From Nitzschia sp. DOCU1 (Eukaryota; Bacillariophyta; Bacillariophyceae; Bacillariales; Bacillariaceae), in NCBI GenBank assembly GCA_951394045.1, contig OX595995.1:868001-932000 (forward strand): a stretch of DNA of 64,000 nucleotides, read 5' to 3'. Positions 10,444 through 19,708 of the stretch are shown one piece after another. A model generated the notes under the pieces. The model made no database searches. It was given only the letters and a program-made list of their open reading frames with translations, and was not told the DNA's origin. Position 1 is the stretch's first letter, and every line of letters begins with the position of its first letter. Made by a program: the position numbers and the translations under genes.

Positions 10444-12849
10444 CTAAACGATCGGGGGTGGTGAGTATACACCCTGGGCGAGATCACGACCAAACATGCC
10501 CTCGCCCAGAGGGTCTTCGTTGTTGCGTTGAATCTGATTGAGAGTAGGAATCTCTTCTGACGGTGTGGCTATTAACCGTCTGCAGTAAGCGGAAGCACCC
10601 TCTTGAAAGTCTGCCATTTCAAGAGTTTTCATCATCTGACCAGGCTGTTCTGAAGACGGACAAGTCGGAACATCGTCCATCCATGACCTGATGGGGGAGT
10701 TATAGTGCATCTCGAATCCCAGGATGAAATTTGCAACACTGGCTGCGATAGCCACGAAGCCGGCCGGTCCAAGTGTGCATTCCTGTTCATCGCAAGGAGG
10801 CGTAGTTAAGATCAGCAATGATACCCCATGCAGTATTCCAGCGATGAAAGCGCCGCTGACAGCAGCATTCCATGTGAAACGATTCCCACGGCCGAAAATC
10901 AAGTAGAACCATAAAACGCAAACAGCATAGGTCCCTCCGAGAATGGCAAACATGGACGCAATACGAGGTAGCAACGGCGGACCAGCCGCGTAGTCTGGTT
11001 CGTATCGGTCACAGTACTTGTAGTCCTGGAAAGCACTACCGATGGGGGTAAATTTCCAGAGCCCGTAATGCAGATTGAAGACCTCGTCCGACTCTCCGAC
11101 TGTAACCTCGGCGGACACATAATGGCATGATGATTGGATCCAAATACTTGCAAAAATGCATATCAATGCACCGAAGAGCCCAACAATCAAGAGCTGAACA
11201 ATACTAACACGCTTCCGTGCAAGAGCCGTCATCACAATGAACTGCTCATCTTGTTCTTCGCCGATTCTAACCATCGTTGGGCGTTCTGTAGCGGCACTGG
11301 CTGACGTTGGGGACAACGCAGATGGATCTGCTCGGCTCCTTAATCGAGCCATTAAGCTTTCCGTCAGTTTTGACTTTGGATGACCCCGCGTAGCGGCGTC
11401 GCTCTCTTCGTAATAATCACTAAGCGGGCCAGTAGTCCTTGTGTGGCCAGTCACTGATCGATCCGTTCCAGACCTTTCGGTGTAGCTACGATCTGAATAC
11501 TGCGTGTTGGTAGTATAGCCGGCGGTCGTCAGCGACTCGTCATGTGACATGGTGTGTGATGTATCGACGTAGCTTGCCGACTGTTGATGCGTCGAATAGG
11601 ATGTTCCACTAAAGAGTGAGCCTCTAGTGCGAGAAGTTGGAGAGAAGGAATCGCCGCCTGATCTCGAATAGGAAGTGCATTCTTCACTGAAGGAGGGACT
11701 ACCAGGGTGCAGTTTACTATCACTCCAAGATGATCCCTGCTCTGAGATAACCCAAGGTGCATGATCCAAGTGGCTTTCATCATAGGTGCTATACGAGATG
11801 TTGGAGCCTTTTGGGCCAATCAAGAGACGAGCAGGCTGCTGCGGCTGTGAATTTTGATGGATTGCCAGCGATTCGACAATGCGTCCCAGGGTATTATCAA
11901 TTTTTGGTTCGTCATTGTTCGACAGAAGATCCTTCACTTCAGGAGAAGGATTTGACTGCGATGCTTCACTCTGTCTCATGTCTTCGTCTTGATACTGGTT
12001 CTGCGATTGTTCCAAATACGGCTCTTCCAGAGCGATGGGGTCATCTGCAACACCCGAACCGAATGTTTCCTTGGGACTTAGCATGTCCTGCAGTACATCC
12101 TCATTGGTTATGACTGTCAGACGGTTCTCGGGGCTTACGCTCTCCATAGCCGTGTGAAAGGTATTATCATTCGGGCCCAAAATGTCTTCCATAGTTTCTG
12201 TTGATTCCAAAATAGGATGAACAGCAGTACTTTGCATTGCATCCACAGTATGTGTGGCGCCGGTGTTTTTGAATCCGGAGAAAACCGTTGATCCTTCGTC
12301 TGTAGGATTCGAGAAGATGCTTGCCCCTCCTGCAGGTGAAAATGGGGCATCAACATTTGACACATAAGGCGAGGTATCCACCGTCAGGGGTCGTTTCCCT
12401 TCCGCTGCTTCAATGCCTTTGAGATCGTATGGATCATGCGCAGACCCAGAACCAGCGAGCTCCGGAACCTGATCAGCATAACTGCCCTGAGATCCTTTGG
12501 AACTGCTAGAATCAGCCAGATCAAGCCAGCCATTTCCCTCTTCACGACTTGCAGCAGCAACCTCGTTCTTTGCTTCCTCTTCGTCGTCGTTGTTATTGGA
12601 GGATTCGATGGATTCCAGGCGGATCAGAGGGGTGCTGTCCACTGACACTGCTTGAATGATGGCAGTAGGCACGCCTGAGGGGATTTCCGGCTGCTCTTCG
12701 GATGTCCCGACTTCTACGAAACTGTCCACAGCTGCAGCAATGATTCTACCGGCACGCTCATTCTCGAAAACCTCCTCCATGGCACTTTCCCATCCGGTCG
12801 CAATCGCTTCATGGCGGCTGTTGTCGCCTGCGCCTCCGTAAGAGCTCAT
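10444..12849 (-). CDS. Large protein: disordered N-terminus plus four-TM C-terminal domain
   Basis: 801 residues from the ATG at 12849, intronless. Residues 1-540 are low-complexity, rich in Ser, Thr, Asp, Glu and Asn, with a dense Ser/Thr/Tyr stretch at about 390-500; this looks like a long, probably phosphorylated cytosolic tail. Residues 545-715 contain four hydrophobic helices, at about 552-575, 628-652, 660-681 and 698-715. The first extracytosolic loop has a Cys (SSCHYVSAEV), then LHYGLWKFTP and YKYCDRY; the second has PPCDEQEC. A conserved loop W and a Cys pair are reminiscent of claudin-like tetraspans, a structural analogy only. The tail carries a short acidic/Met-rich segment. No enzymatic motif is recognised. 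Confidence 0.8.
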   Translation of the reverse strand: MSSYGGAGDNSRHEAIATGWESAMEEVFENERAGRIIAAAVDSFVEVGTSEEQPEIPSGVPTAIIQAVSVDSTPLIRLESIESSNNNDDEEEAKNEVAAASREEGNGWLDLADSSSSKGSQGSYADQVPELAGSGSAHDPYDLKGIEAAEGKRPLTVDTSPYVSNVDAPFSPAGGASIFSNPTDEGSTVFSGFKNTGATHTVDAMQSTAVHPILESTETMEDILGPNDNTFHTAMESVSPENRLTVITNEDVLQDMLSPKETFGSGVADDPIALEEPYLEQSQNQYQDEDMRQSEASQSNPSPEVKDLLSNNDEPKIDNTLGRIVESLAIHQNSQPQQPARLLIGPKGSNISYSTYDESHLDHAPWVISEQGSSWSDSKLHPGSPSFSEECTSYSRSGGDSFSPTSRTRGSLFSGTSYSTHQQSASYVDTSHTMSHDESLTTAGYTTNTQYSDRSYTERSGTDRSVTGHTRTTGPLSDYYEESDAATRGHPKSKLTESLMARLRSRADPSALSPTSASAATERPTMVRIGEEQDEQFIVMTALARKRVSIVQLLIVGLFGALICIFASIWIQSSCHYVSAEVTVGESDEVFNLHYGLWKFTPIGSAFQDYKYCDRYEPDYAAGPPLLPRIASMFAILGGTYAVCVLWFYLIFGRGNRFTWNAAVSGAFIAGILHGVSLLILTTPPCDEQECTLGPAGFVAIAASVANFILGFEMHYNSPIRSWMDDVPTCPSSEQPGQMMKTLEMADFQEGASAYCRRLIATPSEEIPTLNQIQRNNEDPLGEGMFGRDLAQGVYSPPPIV

Positions 12850-14014
12850 GGGTTATCAATTCAGGTCGAGCACTGGCTTCAAACAACGGGATATTCCTGA
12901 CAGTTCTAGGAGTTATTTACGTTGCTAGTGTTGCCCAATTCACCCAGCACCATAGCAAATGCAACCAAGACGTGACGAATATACTCACAACTATTGTCCT
13001 TCCTCAGATCACTCACCTTTCGCCAGTCAAGACGTCGACCATACTTGGTATACCAAAGATGACGCGTGGGCACCCTACTATTATTGAGACTTGGGCCTGA
13101 CAGGCTTTAAATGAATATATTCAATATCTTATACAAACATTCTAAATACCGAACGGATGGGTATTCCACAAATCATTTTTTCAAAAAGGGCATGTCACAC
13201 CTTTTTGATTTGAGCCCTTCGAATTGGCGACGCTTAGCGAAGCCAATCGATTGCCAATGTTCTTCAGCGATCGCCCCGCTGACCTCATCCAAGTCATCGG
13301 ATGGAGGGCAATTGTATTTGCTGTTTCAATCCGTCCGTTCAAAACAATGAGAGAGCCCGCCGAGCCAAGAACTCCCATAATTCTATCCATTGGACCTCTC
13401 GCTCCAACACGCACAGCTTCTGCTTTTTGCAATTGCATAGTCGTCTTGTATCGTAACCCCACCCCCATGTCTGTCATTGAATGTTCAAAGTCGTAAAATA
13501 AAGCAGACAGTAGGTTGCCTCTCATACTACTAATAGCAGCTCTACTAGTATTAAAATCGTAACAAAGATAGAGTAGACTTCTTCAAAGGGAAGTCGACGA
13601 CGTCTAAATACAATACTACTATCCTCCTCGTCCCCCAGAATGGAGGTTCAAGAGGCAAACTGACGACTGCATTATTTTCTGCCAGATTCTTTAGCTGATA
13701 TCGACAGAGTTCGATATTGATTATGATATTCGGCAAAACGTCGCAGCTACTGTAGCTAGCAGAGCAACCTGCGCGGCCTACCGACGATAAAGTCGAACGT
13801 GTCATTTTGACTAATCCGAATTTCATCATCTGGGACTCGACTCCCTCCCAGAGACTGCGCGCGTCATCTTTGATCGCGAGAGCGAAAGCTTCGCGAGCAC
13901 ACACTCTTTATTCTCTTCGTCATTCCAGCGCAGGCCAACTCCGCCTTTCAAGAATGAAATCCACCGCCATACCCACAATCCCCCGCAACCAACTTCCGAG
14001 TGGCAACCAAGCAA
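12850..14014. other. Divergent intergenic region, 1.16 kb
   Basis: Lies between the minus-strand 801-aa gene and the plus-strand CRAL-TRIO gene, so it should carry both promoters. A 114-codon minus frame (13181-13525) and a 90-codon plus frame overlap each other at 13224-13496. Neither shows a motif, so I do not call either. Confidence 0.4.
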
Positions 14015-14986
14015 ATGAAGATTATCCGAAGGCAGAAAAACAAAAAGAAACCCCAGAAAGCAGCCATAATGTCCCTTGACGTACCAGGAGAAGATCAAGC
14101 TCGAATGATGAAGAGACGACGATCATCGCAGCTCGAGCTGCTTGGCTATTACAAGCACGAAAAGGATTCCAAGGTGCTTCAGGTCCTTTCCAGCCTCGAC
14201 CATGATGAAATCGAAACGGCAGCCCGTGCCTGCTACGACTATGTTCAACACCCGTCCCTTCAAACACGAGATGCTTATGCAGCACTGATTTGCCAGCGTT
14301 ACTTGGAATCTAAAAATGGAGACGTCGAGCTTGCCACGGAAAAAGTCAGAAAGACTCTTCAGTTCCGAAAAGATTTGGATATCGAGGGTCTCATGAAAGC
14401 CTTTGACGATCCACAGAGTGAATATGCCGCTCCGCTGCAACAGCAGCTGTCCGAACAAAAGTTCTTTGTACAAGGTTACGATAAGGATGGACGATCCACC
14501 CTTTTCTTTATTCCTCGCAATACTCGCGAATTTGATAAGGAATGGCACTTGAAGGAAGCCTTGTACTCGATGGAACGAGCAATTGCCTGCAGTAAGGCAG
14601 ACGACTTTACCATCAACGCCGTGGTGGACTTTTCTGGATTTAGTTTGACGAAGCATTCTCCACCGATTGACATTGGAAAGGACTTTTTAACAACGCTCCG
14701 AAGTCACTACGCCGGACAGATCAATAAAATTTTTCTCTTGGATTGCCCCACTTCCTTTTCTATTCTTTGGACGATCTTTTCTCCATTCGTGGGAACCAAC
14801 ACCAAAAGCAAGATTGAGTTCATCTCGGGCTCCAGTGGCAAATCCAAGCTACTCGAGTTTTACGATCTTGAGGAGATGCCATCCTTCATGTGCCCTGGTG
14901 GACAAAAGAATCGGGAACTGGACATGGAAGAGTACCTCTTTGGACTCCGATTCAATCAGGCTTTTGATGAAGCGATACCCCAATAG
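14015..14986 (+). CDS. CRAL-TRIO (Sec14-like) lipid-binding protein
   Basis: 323 residues from the ATG at 14015; the longer frame starts with GTG. The N-terminus is very basic (KIIRRQKNKKKPQK). An all-helical CRAL-TRIO N region (about 70-125) is followed by the lipid-binding domain at about 130-275: YDKDGRSTLFFIPRN, INAVVDFSGFSL and KIFLLDCPTSFSILW, matching the Sec14 pattern of a strand with a D/G-rich turn and the later LDxP..F..LW..I.P segment. Such proteins carry phosphatidylinositol, phosphatidylcholine, tocopherol or retinoid-like lipids between membranes. The ligand is not predictable from this sequence. Confidence 0.85.
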   Translation: MKIIRRQKNKKKPQKAAIMSLDVPGEDQARMMKRRRSSQLELLGYYKHEKDSKVLQVLSSLDHDEIETAARACYDYVQHPSLQTRDAYAALICQRYLESKNGDVELATEKVRKTLQFRKDLDIEGLMKAFDDPQSEYAAPLQQQLSEQKFFVQGYDKDGRSTLFFIPRNTREFDKEWHLKEALYSMERAIACSKADDFTINAVVDFSGFSLTKHSPPIDIGKDFLTTLRSHYAGQINKIFLLDCPTSFSILWTIFSPFVGTNTKSKIEFISGSSGKSKLLEFYDLEEMPSFMCPGGQKNRELDMEEYLFGLRFNQAFDEAIPQ

Positions 14987-15126
14987 ACAAAGAATAGATG
15001 ACAAAACTAAAACGCACTAATTTGCAATATTTTTCTACGCACGGGCGATATCGCCTAAAAAGCATTTTGTATACGCTGTCTACTACTAGAACTAATACAG
15101 TTATTTTCTTCAGTATTGCAAGATGA

Positions 15127-17148
15127 TTAACGCCGCCGGCCTCCTTTGCGCCCCCCGGTTGACACTTTGAGATTGGCCGTCGAAGGTCCTGCCGTAGAAG
15201 GGACAGTGCCCGCTCGACGAGCCGCCGCATCCAATCGTTGGGCATCGGCCTGTGAGCCCCCTCCTTGGGCGGACCGATTGTTTTGCTGCTGTCCTCGTCG
15301 ACGAGCTCGACTACGCTCGTGCTTTGGAACCCAACGTTCAGCGTTGGGTTTGGTCGGACGATCCGGATTGTACTCGCCCTTTTCTTCCAACTTTTTGAGA
15401 TGGGCTTCTCGTCTTCGAGCACGTTGACGAAGGACACTTTCCTTCGATCGCTTGTTGTTGTTGGGCGTGGCAGGATCGTCCGCCTTGGCGACGGCGAGGG
15501 GAGTGGCCGCCTTATTGTGGTGATGACTGCTGGAACTTGTGCGGGGCAAGGCTTTGGTCTCGAGAGTTTCGATATTGGCACCACCATCACTGGGTTCATC
15601 AATAGCGTCATCTAGAAATGGTACTAATGCCTCCCATAGATCCGTGGACGCTGCATGTTGGTCGCTCATGGCCAAGGCCTGAACGCGCTTCAAATGACAT
15701 GCTATTTGCATGGCATCCGAGGAGGCAGAAGGTGCAGGCAGATTCTCTTGGTAGAGTTTGGCAGCTTCGGCATACCGACCCTGTTCGAACAAGGCATCTG
15801 CTTGGTCCAGAGGACTTCCCTTTTTGGTGTTCTTGGAGGATCCCGTTGCTGCTGCTGCACCTAGTACTTCTAGTGTAGCTTGAACAGCAGGCATGGACTG
15901 AATGGATGACGGCAAACGTTTCAACAGTGCCAACTTTTCTTCCTTGGTGGCATTGGGATGCTGTATCGCCTGCAAATGCAATTGAACATAGGCAATAGCA
16001 TGATCCATGATATCACAAGTCGCCTGGCCTCTGAGTCCTTCCAAACGCTCCTCAAGTTTGGCAATCCCGACTTCCACTTTGGATTGCTGTTGTTGTACAT
16101 GTGCAAACAAAACATCAATACGACTCTGCCACCACCATTCAGCTGGTGAGGAGGGTTTGGAATCTCCTCCCTTTTTCTTCTTGGCTCCTCCCGATACTGT
16201 CTTTTTGAGAGACTGACACGATTCTAGACACTCCACGAATTGCTGCTTTTGATATTGTTGAATAGCCCGATTATACCAGTACATTCCGACCTGCAAAGCA
16301 TTCCATTTTGGATGTGGCAAATTCACAAGAGGCTTGTGATCCAACAAGGCCTGATTCAACTGAGCAATCGATGTTTGAGGTGCCGTGCCCTTGGTGACAT
16401 TATATTGGACGTTGTCATCGTCGTTTTGCCAAAAGTGACGACTCCACACCAAATTCATATCGATAGGAACCATATCCTCCGGGTCACTACAATTCTCCTT
16501 GGCCATTTCGAGCCATTCCTTGCCTGAGGAACTACTATCCGTCAAACACTGGAGTGTCCCCACATTCAATGCCAAATCACAATACTCGGGATGCTCTTCC
16601 GCAAAGGCCGTGGCTTGATCCAAGAGCTGGGGAGAAGCCGTTGTCGCGACATATGGAACGACAGCCGTACAAGTTGAAGACAAAACAGCTACAGCATTGG
16701 TCAAGAGTTCCATCTTGGCTTCGTCGTCCAAGTCTTGACTTTTCAAGAGCTCCTGATAGACCCGGAGCGCCGGATTCATTTGATTCAAATGAAAATACGA
16801 TTGTGCTAGCAAATGCTGTTCCAAGGGACTTTCCTTGGACGCCTGTTGTGAGACAGACTCATAGTCTTCCTGGCGATATTGTGCATACAAGGCCAAATCT
16901 TTGTGCTCGTTGTTACTCGAAGAGCAAAACTCGAGGACTTTGGCAAGGTCTTTTTGTTGGAGATGACATTGTAGCAACAAACGTTGGATCGACGCCGCCA
17001 CTGTGGAGTCCAAGGATTTTCGCTTTTTCAACAAAGCATTGCAGTTTGTAATGGCAGCTGCATAGTCTTCTTCGGTCCAAGCATCGACTAGTTCCCGAAG
17101 TGCCGTCAGTACGGCCGAATCGGGTAATGCCGACGAGGAGCCACTCAT
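15127..17148 (-). CDS. SRP72: Signal recognition particle subunit SRP72
   Basis: 673 residues, intronless, ATG at 17148. Helical TPR-like repeats fill the first 500 residues (for example LLLQCHLQQKDLAKVLEFC and LLAQSYFHLNQMNPALRVY). The C-terminal RNA-binding region contains YNPDRPTKPNAERWVPKHE followed by RSRARRR. This is the SRP72 signature (the family form is close to K-P-D-P-E-R-W-L-P-x-x-E-R) that contacts SRP RNA. A basic, Gly/Arg-rich tail ends in GGRKGGRRR. Function: SRP68/72 heterodimer of the cytosolic particle that targets nascent secretory proteins to the ER. Convergent with the CRAL-TRIO gene, with 140 bases between their stops. Confidence 0.92.
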   Translation of the reverse strand: MSGSSSALPDSAVLTALRELVDAWTEEDYAAAITNCNALLKKRKSLDSTVAASIQRLLLQCHLQQKDLAKVLEFCSSSNNEHKDLALYAQYRQEDYESVSQQASKESPLEQHLLAQSYFHLNQMNPALRVYQELLKSQDLDDEAKMELLTNAVAVLSSTCTAVVPYVATTASPQLLDQATAFAEEHPEYCDLALNVGTLQCLTDSSSSGKEWLEMAKENCSDPEDMVPIDMNLVWSRHFWQNDDDNVQYNVTKGTAPQTSIAQLNQALLDHKPLVNLPHPKWNALQVGMYWYNRAIQQYQKQQFVECLESCQSLKKTVSGGAKKKKGGDSKPSSPAEWWWQSRIDVLFAHVQQQQSKVEVGIAKLEERLEGLRGQATCDIMDHAIAYVQLHLQAIQHPNATKEEKLALLKRLPSSIQSMPAVQATLEVLGAAAATGSSKNTKKGSPLDQADALFEQGRYAEAAKLYQENLPAPSASSDAMQIACHLKRVQALAMSDQHAASTDLWEALVPFLDDAIDEPSDGGANIETLETKALPRTSSSSHHHNKAATPLAVAKADDPATPNNNKRSKESVLRQRARRREAHLKKLEEKGEYNPDRPTKPNAERWVPKHERSRARRRGQQQNNRSAQGGGSQADAQRLDAAARRAGTVPSTAGPSTANLKVSTGGRKGGRRR

Positions 17149-17676
17149 ACTTCTATCACAGCAGTTACAGGCACGTCGTCGGGAGAATCAAAGCAAAGCG
17201 GTCAAGAATAGATAACTGCACTACTACTCTTGCATCAGTGGACCAGCAACAAACTCTATGCAGTAGCCTTCAAGTGTAATCGATATCAACGTTTTGGGTC
17301 TAACTATCATTTCAGAAGCAGCATGAGCGATGTCGATGGGATGTGCTTTGCCTCCACCATCGTCTTGCCATCGTACGATTGGCTTCACCACAGCCTCCCA
17401 AAAAAAGTGCTGAAGGAGTGCGATCGACAACTTCGACCATACGCACGAAGGATTGACCGTCCGTGTTGGATGGAGTTCGACCAATCATATGCCACGCCCG
17501 ATTTTCGCGCGCCAGCCAGCCACCCAAGCGGGCCGGAGGATTTCTACCGGCCCACAAATTTAAAAAAAAGTTGATGGATTTTTGCTGCTTTGACTACGAA
17601 TTGTGGCATTGCTTTTATGATATATCGTCGAGCTTCTTCTTTGTAATCCGCTGACTTTCCCACAACAATTGACAGA
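17149..17676. other. Intergenic / shared promoter
   Basis: 527 bases between the divergent SRP72 (-) and sulfotransferase-like copy 1 (+). Weak open frames overlap on both strands without motifs. The last ~90 bases resemble the region upstream of copy 2 (19645-19708), so part of the promoter was duplicated with the gene. Confidence 0.45.
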
Positions 17677-18990
17677 ATGCCGGCACCTTTGGCAGCAGCA
17701 GCAAGCTGTGCAAGGAGGAGGAATCGGCAGCCAACGGCGACGTTGGTGTTAGTGATGATCATGGCAGTCGCAACCTGGATGCCGCCGACATGCGTCAGGG
17801 AATACAATCAGTTGGTCAAGTGGAGCGAACCGAAGTATGCCAATTCGGAAGGGATGGCAGGGGTGGCAAGAGCACAGATCCCCCTGTACATGGGACCCTT
17901 GCCGGTTCGAAACAATAGCAAAACTGTGGATATCGGGCTGCAAGCTCTAGTCGACAACGGCTACCCATTGCAACCCGTATCCAAAGTGCTCCCAAAGAAG
18001 TTATTTCTAATTTATGGATTGGAATCGTCGGGGACGACGTTTATAGCCAAGACGATTGCTAATGCGTTGGGACTTCCCACTGCGAAAACTGGAGATCGAA
18101 TGGGCATGGGGGATATAGAAGTGCATCATATTTCACTTCCGCTAGGTTGGGAGGGGGATGTCAAAATACCCAACTGGGATTACAAATCAAGATATACTCG
18201 GCCGCTGCCGACAGTGCCCGTTTATTATCCCAACAAGTGCAGATTGGACGGCGACGTTAGAAAACCGCCGGCCCTCAAGACACCATCGTTAGAATGTCAA
18301 GAAGTCTTGCCAGATGCTGTCATGACGGCTCCTGAACGACACTTTATCAATATTACAAGCAGTGTTCAGTGGTACCGCGAGCGTGGGGTCCGTGTCTACC
18401 CCGTCATGGTCGTTCGAGATCCCATGCTACATTTTCAAGGTATTTTAAAGCAGCATTGCCGGAATGAAACAGTCGCCTATCAGCAATACGAGCAGGGCAG
18501 GTCCATCATGTTTGAGTCAGTCGAGAAGGGTGTGAATCCTCTAATTATATCGTATGAAAGCATGCTGACTCTTCAAAAGCCATATCTTCATCGGCTCTAC
18601 CATGACCTTGGAATCGAATCGACCTACACCCCCGACTTTCGCAACGGAAACACAAAATATGTTTCGCCGAACAACAATCGACCAGATATCGAGCAGGCTC
18701 TCATGCAAGAAGATCCTCCTCCCGAACCACCGAAAAAGCCTCAACTAAATCCAGTACTCGCTGGCCGGAAGTTTGATCGTTCTCGTATCCACGAGCTGAC
18801 AAATGCTGTCAATGCCCATGATCATCTTTTTAGACAGGAACAAGAGCGGGTAGGAAAGATTGCTCCTAGTCCGAAGGGAAGCATCACTGCCCATGTCCCA
18901 AATACGACCGTTGCTGCTAACAACACTAACCCCCACGCCTCGCCGCCCAGTCTTCAGAAACGACGACACCTCGTTAGAGGATCAGCATGA
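17677..18990 (+). CDS. Type II membrane sulfotransferase-like protein, tandem copy 1
   Basis: 437 residues from the ATG at 17677. A basic N-terminus (RRRNR) and a hydrophobic segment (about 22-40) predict a signal anchor, so a Golgi lumenal enzyme is likely. The nucleotide-binding loop LFLIYGLESSGTTF (about 109-122) resembles the 5'-phosphosulfate loop of sulfotransferases, and VYPVMVVRDPMLHF (about 240-253) resembles the 3'-phosphate motif, though the usual downstream Ser is not obvious. Several Cys and N-glycosylation sequons (NITS, NETV) fit a lumenal location. It is likely a PAPS-dependent carbohydrate or protein sulfotransferase; the substrate is unknown. A close paralog follows about 0.7 kb downstream. 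Confidence 0.75.
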   Translation: MPAPLAAAASCARRRNRQPTATLVLVMIMAVATWMPPTCVREYNQLVKWSEPKYANSEGMAGVARAQIPLYMGPLPVRNNSKTVDIGLQALVDNGYPLQPVSKVLPKKLFLIYGLESSGTTFIAKTIANALGLPTAKTGDRMGMGDIEVHHISLPLGWEGDVKIPNWDYKSRYTRPLPTVPVYYPNKCRLDGDVRKPPALKTPSLECQEVLPDAVMTAPERHFINITSSVQWYRERGVRVYPVMVVRDPMLHFQGILKQHCRNETVAYQQYEQGRSIMFESVEKGVNPLIISYESMLTLQKPYLHRLYHDLGIESTYTPDFRNGNTKYVSPNNNRPDIEQALMQEDPPPEPPKKPQLNPVLAGRKFDRSRIHELTNAVNAHDHLFRQEQERVGKIAPSPKGSITAHVPNTTVAANNTNPHASPPSLQKRRHLVRGSA

Positions 18991-19708
18991 CAGGCATTCG
19001 TGTTTGAACGCTAACAGACATTTTGTTGCTTCGTTCAAAATGGGTCAGGACGATCAGAGGAATTGCACAGGTGGCTCTTACTAACAATTTCCCGAGCTTC
19101 GTCTTGTTCGAATTCAAGCGATCACTCTCTAGGAGGATTTGCTTCCCAAAAATAGGGGAATCAGGAACCTTCAATCGATCAACAAGACTTCTACCCGGCA
19201 ACGCATGATTTATTATAGTTACCGTAGCTCCTGACGGAAAGAACAGAAGGGGTGCTTGCATTATAAAATAAGAGTGCGATTGCGCCCCGCCAAACTATGT
19301 TGCCTCGCCCCATCATACAGAATGAAACTTGTTTGGATAGTAGTACACAGAGAGGGCCCCCAAGGTCGCGACCACCGGTTGGACTTCGCGAGCTACCGTA
19401 GCGACGAGCGAAGGAGGGACGTACGACTACTTCGACCTAAGAGAACCGCCCTCTCAACGCACGAGAAGAAAAGGGCGAGCGCGGAGAGGACGGCGAAAAA
19501 GCCGATAAAGCCACAGATCTTTCTTAGAAAAGAGCGAGAGGTAAATGTTCCTATTTTGTCGATACAAAACTCCAGCGCTTCTGCCAAGACAGGCGAGTCC
19601 ACCTATTTCAATTTCGTCAGGGCAGGAGAGGGCCTACAAATGAACCTATTGCTTTGATATTATCTCGAGCTTTGTGGTCCTTTGATTTCCCCACAACTTT
19701 ACAGCAGA
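18991..19708. other. Spacer between the tandem sulfotransferase-like copies
   Basis: About 720 bases. The first ~95 bases resemble the 3' flank of copy 2: a TTTTGTTGCTTCGTTCAAA block at 19019 recurs at 21093, followed by GGAATTGCACAGGTGGCTCT in both. The last ~60 resemble the 5' flank of copy 1. The middle (about 19090-19640) is unique and carries no convincing gene, so the duplicated unit is about 1.5 kb plus an insertion or diverged spacer. Confidence 0.5.

Noticed and set aside
13181..13525. 114-codon minus frame in the intergenic region before the CRAL-TRIO gene
   Set aside because: Begins with ATG but has no domain, and an equally open plus frame overlaps it. Could be revisited with RNA data.
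14952..15611. 219-codon minus frame overlapping the 3' end of SRP72
   Set aside because: SRP72 is encoded in another minus frame with its RNA-binding signature exactly here; the alternative frame is Pro/Ser-rich shadow sequence.
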